64,000 bases of DNA from Cepaea nemoralis (taxonomy: Eukaryota; Mollusca; Gastropoda; Stylommatophora; Helicidae), in assembly GCA_014155875.1 (NCBI GenBank), contig JACEFZ010005141.1, positions 1,632,501-1,696,500 on the forward strand, in the 5' to 3' direction. Shown here one piece after another: positions 57,714 through 64,000 of the stretch; position 1 is the stretch's first letter; each line of letters starts with the position of its first letter. The position numbers and the translations under genes are program-made. The notes beneath the pieces were generated by a model. It saw only the letters and a program-made list of their open reading frames with translations, searched no databases and was not told the origin of the DNA.

Positions 57714-57798
<85 letters not shown>
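57714..57798. repeat. (TA)n microsatellite
   Basis: About 42 TA units directly at the truncated 5' end of LINE F. Confidence 0.95.
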
Positions 57799-57800
<2 letters not shown>

Positions 57801-58292
57801 AGTATTGGTTCCTTTGGAAATGTTAAACAGCATGGATTGTTTCATGCTTATTTGTTACTTCTGCTCCAGTTTCTGATAAATGATGTTGACTGGATAGTCT
57901 TGAAGCAGTATTTTCTTCTCCACAAACAATGCACTGATCTTTTGAATATTTAACTATGCTTTGAATATTCTATTCTGTACAAAGTTACGTTCTGGTTTTC
58001 CATGCTGTCCATGCATAATTGTCCATGCATAATGCCGGATTGTTGTTTCTTTCCTGCCAACTAGAATCTGTGTTGTATCTTTATTTTTATTTTGTATTTT
58101 ATTTAGCTTTTTATCTGTTTGTGTTGTCCTGTCTTTGATAAAGGTTTGTATAACCGAAACGTCGGCCATGCTTTGTTGTCCTGTGATACTTATTGATTTA
58201 TTTTAATATTTCAGTATTATATATTTATTGATTGTTTTTTTAAAATGGTTTTTTGTATAAGTTTTACCTAAGATGGAGTTTTTTGTAAGATA
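57799..58292 (-). repeat. Repeat with Penelope-like signature, tentative
   Basis: GATAAAGGTTTGTATAACCG followed by AAACGTCGGCC (about 58135-58170) resembles the conserved text that follows the coding region in Penelope-like elements. No reverse transcriptase or GIY-YIG domain is visible here. Confidence 0.3.
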
Positions 58293-58302
58293 TGTACATT
58301 GT

Positions 58303-58631
58303 TGCAAAGAATACCATGGACAGCCAGAAAGACCAATGAACAGGTCCTTCAAGAAATAAATGAAGATCGTAAACTGATTAGAGATATTAGACGCAGACAG
58401 TCACAATTTTTTGGGCATGTTATGAGAAGAAATGAATTAAAGAACTTGGTGACAACTGGTAAGATTGAAGGGAACAGACCAAGAGGAAGACCTAGAAGCA
58501 AATACCTGGATGGCTTGGCCTCGTGGCATGGTTGAGACAGAAACACAGAGCTGATCCATGACTCTGGTGATCGAGTGAGATGGCAAAACATGACCGCCCA
58601 CTCTTACCGGCATGGCACATGATGATGATGA
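58303..58631 (+). mobile_element. RTE 3' fragment with 10-bp TSD
   Basis: 5'-truncated LINE: IPWTARKTNEQVLQEINEDR, IRRRQSQFFGHVMRRNELKN and RGRPRSKYLDGLASWHG, ending in GAT repeats. It is bounded by TGTACATTGT (58293-58302 and 58632-58641). Its last 150 bp match 23051-23196. Confidence 0.92.
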
Positions 58632-58641
58632 TGTACATTGT

Positions 58642-59551
58642 GTCTGTGTTTATGATGTCTCTTCTTTTTGCACGAGCTAAATATACCTAATTATTTTCAA
58701 TTCATATTGTCCATGCATAGTTACTCATACTATAATTCCAATGTAGATTATTTACAACACATGTATTTATCAAGCGTAAGCACAATTAAATCAATATTAG
58801 ACTAATTAACAAGCCGAGTCCTGCCCGCGATCAAACTCCTTCACTGAAGGGGTCAGTGCCTTTATTACTTTATATAAATATTGGCTACAATGTTGCTGTG
58901 AGGTATGTTATGTCTCAATTATAAAATGGTTGGTAAACTAGATTTGATCGGTGACTGTTAACTGCAGCTCTGGGGTTTAGAAAGAATGAGTTTTGAGACT
59001 GTTGCTCCTAGCTGGAAAAATCCCAGCTGGTTTTAGCCAATCGGCCAGGTTGTCTGGCTGGGCCAAACCCGGCCGAACTCCCTGCTTTGGCCTTAAATTA
59101 AACAATCTCTAAATATATATACATATATTCTAAAGGTATACCTTATTACTACATGCAATAAAAGAGGGGCGTCACAATGATTTTGTCACAGCTTGTAAAC
59201 AACTACCACTACTGGAAGTTGAATCTTTGCTTGTAACCACAGCCCCCATTTCATAGATCACCTTTTTGAAAAGGAGATGCTGCAGCATATTGTTTAGTTT
59301 GCTTGCTTACCAAAGGCAGTGGCCTGGGTTCAATCCTGAATGCTTCCCCCCCCCACCAGTATGTTGTTTGTCTGTTGATTATTGTTCATCTCTGATTGAA
59401 AAATAACCTTCAACAAATTGTTCTTTTATCATTTCTTATCACCAACTTCATCTGCCATCATCTCTTGGGCTTGTTCTTTGAAATCTGTAGATTATTATTT
59501 TGGAAAAAAATTTATCATTTTTTATTGTCTTTTCTCATATTGTATTTTCAG
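58642..59551. other. PLC beta intron 4, last part
   Basis: No gene. A C-rich run lies at 59346-59356, with GGGTTCAATCC just before it as a lone box-B-like motif. The T-rich stretch ending TGTATTTTCAG (59551) is the exon 5 acceptor. Confidence 0.5.
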
Positions 59552-59685
59552 GAATGGGCTGAGGAACTTCTAAAATATTCAGTGAATCTTCTGGCCTTGA
59601 ATAGCAGTAGTTTGACATACCTGGATAAGTTATTTACTCGAGTTAGCTTAGTACTGGATTCTGATGGGAAGGTGTCCATGAAAAA
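59552..59685 (+). CDS. PLCB1: Phospholipase C beta, coding exon 5
   Basis: Forty-four codons plus two bases: EWAEELLKYSVNLLALNSSS, LTYLDKLFTRVSLVLDSDGK, VSMK, then AA. This is the end of the PH domain and the start of the EF-hand region (family pattern EWTNEVFSLATNLLAQN, then a helix and a GRIPLKN turn). The donor is GTTAGT (59686), a non-perfect but normal GT donor. The exon ends in phase 2, and the split Asn codon is completed by the C that opens exon 6. Confidence 0.95.
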
Positions 59686-59970
59686 GTTAGTAGGAATGTT
59701 ACAGATTCAGTGATGTGTCATGTAATGGTTATCTAACTAATTATGTACTTCATAATGTCTTCTGAAAATGATTATCACAGGAATATTTGTCCACATTGTG
59801 GTGTAGTGCATGTTCCTAATGCTGCTTAGTCTAACAGATACTCAGAACTACTGCACCATTATCGTGTTTATTTTTTTTTTTAAAACTTGTTTGTGTAACT
59901 TGCAGTATTTTGTTATTGTTACTGTTTTGTTTTTTGCTAGTAATTCTAATGTCATTGAGGTTCATATACA
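59686..59970. other. PLC beta intron 5, first part
   Basis: Nothing recognised apart from a T run at 59870-59881. Confidence 0.5.
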
Positions 59971-60595
59971 ACTGGCACCTTGCCGTCTTGACAGACCATA
60001 GTTTGTTACATTGTACTTCAAAAAAAAAAAAAAGGCAATTTTTCTCACTTTGTCAATATTTGTGAGATCAGTGGAGAGCTCCAGACACATAATTCTTATG
60101 TTCCAGGTTGCAAGCCATAGCTTGAGGTTTCAATTTTTCTTTTTAGTGCCTGGTGCATTGGTTTTACTGCCTGCGATTCAGATTTTGTCCTAGATCCAAG
60201 CACCTATTAAAACAGGCAGGCTGAGGCAGATCAGCACCCAGTTGGCTGAGGCAGATCAGCACCCAGTTGGCTGAGGGATGCCCAGCTTGAGGTTGGTGGT
60301 AGCTGATCAGTGGCATCTGTAGGTGTCTTCCAACGCCTGAGGAAACCCATGGCGCCCATGTCTACACCAATTGACAGGGACTTATAACCTATAACTGCTG
60401 TCTCTCGCTGTGATTCCGAGAGCAGTAAGGCCTTTCCAATTGTGCTCCTCCACCCGAAGCCGTTGGCACAATGTGGGGTGTCGTGTTTGGTGATCACCAC
60501 CCAACATTTGGTGCTAACAGAAAGCAGGTAGTACCAACTACTGTTATATAGTAGATTAGTCATATCTAAGACCTGACATAGGTTCTATATCACAT
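59971..60595 (-). mobile_element. Internally deleted RTE-B with both ends
   Basis: Minus strand. The right part (60050-60595) is the RTE-B leader and first codons (endonuclease start, same text as 12780-13600). The left part (59971-60030) is the RTE-B 3' terminus, sharing TTGACAGAC and TGTTACATTGT-type text with 61375-61415. About 2.5 kb or more between them, including nearly all of the ORF, is missing. A possible imperfect target duplication flanks it (AGGTTCATATACAAC at 59957-59971 and AGGTTCTATATCAC at about 60580). Confidence 0.82.
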
Positions 60596-60840
60596 TGGAT
60601 TATGTTAGTTCTTAGGGAGGTTTCTTCCATGTCCTACTATGTTACCTTTAGTTTTACATTACCTACCTCTTCCATGTAGTTACCTCACTGCAGAAGTGGG
60701 ATTCTTTCTTTCTTGTGGTATTATCTTTGTAGTCTATGATTTCTTTGTTCTCAAACATCTTCCCCCTCCCCTCCCATTCCCTGTGACATTGTCTTATGTC
60801 AGTGAGATCCTTTCTCAGCCATGCACTACTGCTATTATTT
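60596..60840. other. Intronic stretch, nothing recognised
   Basis: No gene or repeat identified. Confidence 0.5.
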
Positions 60841-60951
<111 letters not shown>

Positions 60952-61191
60952 TCCACCTTTATCCTTCTCTCCATCCTTGGATAATATGGCAGTGGATCTG
61001 TTTTTAGACGGTTGTTGATTCTTTTGTAAAAAAAAATTAAAATATTTGTAAATGTTAATACCATTGGTATTTATTTGTACAACCACAACTTATCACGGGT
61101 ACTGTAACTATCACAACAAATTACTCATGTAAAGGTGAGCAAAACTTTCTCATCCACACATTTATAATCATTGGAAAATATCTTTTTTCAG

Positions 61192-61276
61192 CATCGTCAA
61201 AACCATCACAAGCAATAGAGATGATCGAAAAAAAGTAGAAAAGGCCTTAGAGGCTGTTGGATTTCATGCTGGAAAG
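61192..61276 (+). CDS. PLCB1: Phospholipase C beta, coding exon 6
   Basis: Begins with the C completing the Asn codon of exon 5, then 28 codons: IVKTITSNRDDRKKVEKALE, AVGFHAGK. It matches the first EF-hand helix of PLC beta, where the family reads LKNIYRLF, then DRKRVETALEACxL. The acceptor is TATCTTTTTTCAG (ends 61191) and the donor GTATAA (61277). It ends in phase 0, residue 202 of the joined protein. The next exon is not within the remaining 2.7 kb, which is filled by RTE-B. Confidence 0.94.
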
Positions 61277-61369
61277 GTATAAATATATTGCTGTGGTTAG
61301 TGATCACAGATTTTCATTTTTTTAGAGTGTGAGTGCATGCAAAACATTAATTATTATATATATTATATT

Positions 61370-64000
61370 GGCACCTTTCCGTCTTGACAGACGATAGTTT
61401 GGTACATTGTGCTTTAAAAAGGCTTAATAACTACGATCCATGGCGGTTGGTAAGGCCAATTCTTGCTGCAAATGTTTGCCCACAGTAGGTGCATGTGAAA
61501 ACATGGTCACTTCCACCATTTTGCACCATCTTACGTCTCTCACGCTCTGTGTGTGCTTTATCTGCAATCATTTTCTCCTTTGTCTTTATTCCATTTCTGA
61601 TAGTTGCCCTCCATGCAACACGTTCAGCGGCGATGTGCTCCCAATGTGCATTATCAATGCCTGTATCAATCATGTCCCGCTTACACACATCTTTGTATCG
61701 TAGTAGAGGCCGACCCTGAGATCTCCTACCCGTCTGTAATTCACCAAAAAAGATGTCCTTTGGTATTCTACCATCATCCATCCTCCTAACGTGTCCTATC
61801 CATCTAAGTCTACGAAGACTGAGCATGGAATACACCGTCACACAACCTGATCTTTCCAATACTTCAGTATTTGTGATTTTGTCTTGCCACTTAATACCAA
61901 GTATTCTTCGCAGACACCGCATATGAAAGCTGTTTAAACGTTTCTCTTCGCGTGAGTAAGTTGTCCAGGTTTCACTGCCATAAAGAAGAGTACTAAGGAC
62001 ACAGGCTTGGTAGACGAGGACTTTTGTTTTGGCAGTAAGCTTCCTGTTCTCCCAGACTCTTTTTGCTAACATGTTCATTGTTGTTGCTGCCTTGCCAATC
62101 CTGATGTTGATTTCCTGATCGAGGGATAATTTGCTATTTACCTCTGATCCTAGATATGTAAAATGGTCTACTATCTCCAGTTCGGCGTCGTCAATAAAGA
62201 TTGATGGTACATCATGTGCACCTTGTGACATAATCTGTGTCTTCTTTTTGTTAATTGTTAAACCAAATTCAGAACAAGCATTGGAGAATGCAGATAGTAG
62301 ATGTTGTAATTCTTCCTCAGAGTGGGTCGTAATCGCAGCATCATCCGCAAAAAGCAACTCTCTGATTAGTACCCTCCTAATTTTGGTCTTGGCCTTCAAT
62401 CTCTGAGCATTATAGAGGCCACCATCTGAGCGTGAGTGAATGTATATACCATCATCCTGATCACGAAAGGCATATTTCAGTAGAAGTGAAAAGTATATCC
62501 CAAAGAGGGTGGGGGCTAGCACACAGCCTTGCTTAACTCCACTCTTGATTTCAAACTCTTCTGAAGTTGAGCCATCAAACTTGATTATACCCTTCATGCC
62601 TGTGTGGAACGATTCCACAATGGACAGAAGAGTTGGTGGGCAGCCAATCTTCTTTAGTGCTTTGAACAGACCCTCACGACTGACCAAATCGAATGCCTTT
62701 GTGAGGTCGATGAAGGCAATAAACAGTGGCTGATTTTGTTCCCGGCATTTTTCTTGCATCTGTCGCAATGAGAATATCATATCAATGGTAGACCGGTTCT
62801 GACGGAAGCCACACTGTGATTCGGGGTAGACTTGATCTCCCAGGACTTGAAGTCTGTGCAGGACAATTCTGGCAAATACTTTCCCAACAATACACAGAAG
62901 TGAGATACCCCTATAGTTGTTACAGTCGCTCCGATCTCCCTTGTTCTTGTACAGCGTTATGATGTTTGAATCTTTGAAATCCTGTGGGACTTGTCCTTCT
63001 CGCCAGCATAGCTCTATTAGCTGGTGGATCTGTAGAGCGAGTGTGTCTTGCCCACTCCTGATCACCTCTATTGGAATCCCATCCTTACCTGGAGCCTTGC
63101 CAGATGCAAGCTCATTTATAGCACACTTAACTTCTGTTATGGTGGGAAGTGTGTCCAGGTGGTCAAGAGTTGGCAGGGCCTCTATGGCGTTGAGGGCATC
63201 ATCCGCTAGCTTGGTCTCACTTGAGTAAAGCTCTAAATAGTGCTCGACCCATCTATCCATCTGCTGTTTCTTATCAGTGATGATTTCTCCAGTCAAGGTT
63301 TTCAGCGGTGCACTTCTTTTGATCATTGGACCACAGGCTTTCTTTATCCCTTCATACATGCTTCTGATGTTTCCCTTATCACTTGCGATTTGAATGGACT
63401 CACATAACTTGATCCAATAGTCATTCGCACACTGCCTGGCAGCCTTTTGTACATCCTTCCTTGCTTGCTTCAGCTCACTCAGAGTGTTACGCGTTGGTCT
63501 TTCCTTGTTTCTTAAGAGAGCTATCTTCTTTTTATCAATCAAGGGCTGCAGTATCTGGCTGTTTGCCGCAAACCAGTCCTGCCTCTTATGATCCACAGTG
63601 CCGTAAACCCCTACCGCTGTTTTATAAATAGTTTCCTTAAGTTTACTCCATTTATCATTTACTATACAATTTTCTGATGTATCATTGAAAGCGTCTTCAA
63701 GTTGCTGTTGAAATTCAAAGCACTTTCCAGGATCGTGAGTGTTAGTAATATTAATCCTGGGGCTAGACTTGTGTTTAGCTGTGTAGATTCTCTTTGGTCT
63801 CAGTCTAACCCTTGCAACAACCAAAGAATGATCTGTATCACAGTCAGCACTGTGGTAACTTCGAGTTAATGATGTATGGTTCAGATGTTGTCTCCGTGTG
63901 ATAATGAAGTCCAGCTGATGCCAATGGCCGGATCTTGGATGTTTCCATGTGACCTTATGCATCTCTTTTGTTTTAAAAAAGGAGTTTGTAATACATAGGT
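61370..64000 (-). mobile_element. RTE-B LINE, 3' two thirds, cut by window edge
   Basis: A minus-strand LINE in the PLC beta intron after exon 6, opposite to the gene. The 3' end lies at about 61370 (after TTGACAGACGATAGTTTGGT). The 5' part continues beyond 64000. Other pieces of the family lie at 11233-13600 (5' half) and 59971-60595 (deleted). Confidence 0.92.
61431..64000 (-). CDS. RTE-B endonuclease-reverse transcriptase, open frame, 5' partial
   Basis: The longest intact transposon frame here: 843 codons from the Met at 63962 to the stop, and open beyond it to the edge (NSFFKTKE precedes the Met). From the N side: the endonuclease end HWHQLDFIITRRQHLNHTSL and CDTDHSLVVARV; a linker; RT with GKAPGKDGIPIEVI, NNYRGISLLCIVGKVFARIV, FIDLTKAFDLVSREGLF, GVKQGCVLAPTLFGIYFS and the catalytic LLFADDAAITT (Met-relative residues about 534-544); then RWIGHVRRMDDGRIPKDIFF. 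The C-terminal finger has CTYCGQTFAARIGLTNRHGS, with both Cys but only one His, whereas RTE-C has C2H2 complete. No stop or frameshift is seen, so this insertion is probably young. Confidence 0.93.
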   Translation of the reverse strand, partial: LCITNSFFKTKEMHKVTWKHPRSGHWHQLDFIITRRQHLNHTSLTRSYHSADCDTDHSLVVARVRLRPKRIYTAKHKSSPRINITNTHDPGKCFEFQQQLEDAFNDTSENCIVNDKWSKLKETIYKTAVGVYGTVDHKRQDWFAANSQILQPLIDKKKIALLRNKERPTRNTLSELKQARKDVQKAARQCANDYWIKLCESIQIASDKGNIRSMYEGIKKACGPMIKRSAPLKTLTGEIITDKKQQMDRWVEHYLELYSSETKLADDALNAIEALPTLDHLDTLPTITEVKCAINELASGKAPGKDGIPIEVIRSGQDTLALQIHQLIELCWREGQVPQDFKDSNIITLYKNKGDRSDCNNYRGISLLCIVGKVFARIVLHRLQVLGDQVYPESQCGFRQNRSTIDMIFSLRQMQEKCREQNQPLFIAFIDLTKAFDLVSREGLFKALKKIGCPPTLLSIVESFHTGMKGIIKFDGSTSEEFEIKSGVKQGCVLAPTLFGIYFSLLLKYAFRDQDDGIYIHSRSDGGLYNAQRLKAKTKIRRVLIRELLFADDAAITTHSEEELQHLLSAFSNACSEFGLTINKKKTQIMSQGAHDVPSIFIDDAELEIVDHFTYLGSEVNSKLSLDQEINIRIGKAATTMNMLAKRVWENRKLTAKTKVLVYQACVLSTLLYGSETWTTYSREEKRLNSFHMRCLRRILGIKWQDKITNTEVLERSGCVTVYSMLSLRRLRWIGHVRRMDDGRIPKDIFFGELQTGRRSQGRPLLRYKDVCKRDMIDTGIDNAHWEHIAAERVAWRATIRNGIKTKEKMIADKAHTERERRKMVQNGGSDHVFTCTYCGQTFAARIGLTNRHGS

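Overview
This window is animal nuclear DNA, not bacterial. It has spliced exons with GT/AG borders, very long introns, tRNA-derived SINE-like repeats, many non-LTR retrotransposons, cut-and-paste DNA transposons and long simple repeats. The repeat mix (RTE-type LINEs with C-terminal zinc fingers, GAT-tailed LINE fragments, CTAA-tailed repeats, hAT, mariner and piggyBac-like elements) and the sequence of the one host gene suggest a lophotrochozoan, most likely a mollusc such as a cephalopod. That placement is inference.

The only host gene I can support is the 5' part of a phospholipase C beta gene of the PLCB1/Plc21C type on the + strand. Six coding exons join in frame: 16349-16447, 25116-25193, 42327-42395, 46883-47023, 59552-59685 and 61192-61276. 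They give 202 residues covering the N-terminal PH domain and the start of the EF-hand region. The introns are about 8.7, 17.1, 4.5, 12.5 and 1.5 kb, and the gene runs off the right edge. The catalytic TIM barrel, C2 domain and C-terminal coiled coil lie outside the window.

Most other recognisable sequence is mobile or repetitive. Upstream of the gene (1-16348): a compound tetranucleotide tract; a minisatellite carrying a full-length RTE LINE (RTE-A) with target-site duplication; a second RTE-A copy split by a mariner; a head-to-head RTE junction; an RTE-B copy lacking its 3' half; and relics of an RNase H LINE and another mariner. Intron 1 holds a 4-kb C/A-rich satellite with embedded, recurring non-satellite cores. 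Intron 2 holds a hAT relic with an internally deleted LINE inside it, several RNase H LINE fragments (one nested in another LINE) and a nearly full RTE-C LINE. Intron 3 holds short dispersed repeats and one unexplained 99-codon ORF. Intron 4 holds a nested stack (a SINE-like repeat interrupted by a hAT, itself interrupted by a piggyBac-like element and a LINE fragment), a second copy of that piggyBac-like element, a deleted hAT inside a TA tract, and a minisatellite array. Intron 5 holds an internally deleted RTE-B. The intron after exon 6 begins with an RTE-B whose ORF is open to the window edge.

Apart from the open RTE-B ORF, the transposon genes are broken by frameshifts, stops or truncation. 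No rRNA, functional tRNA, CRISPR array or bacterial operon was seen. All identities come from reading motifs; no database search was run.
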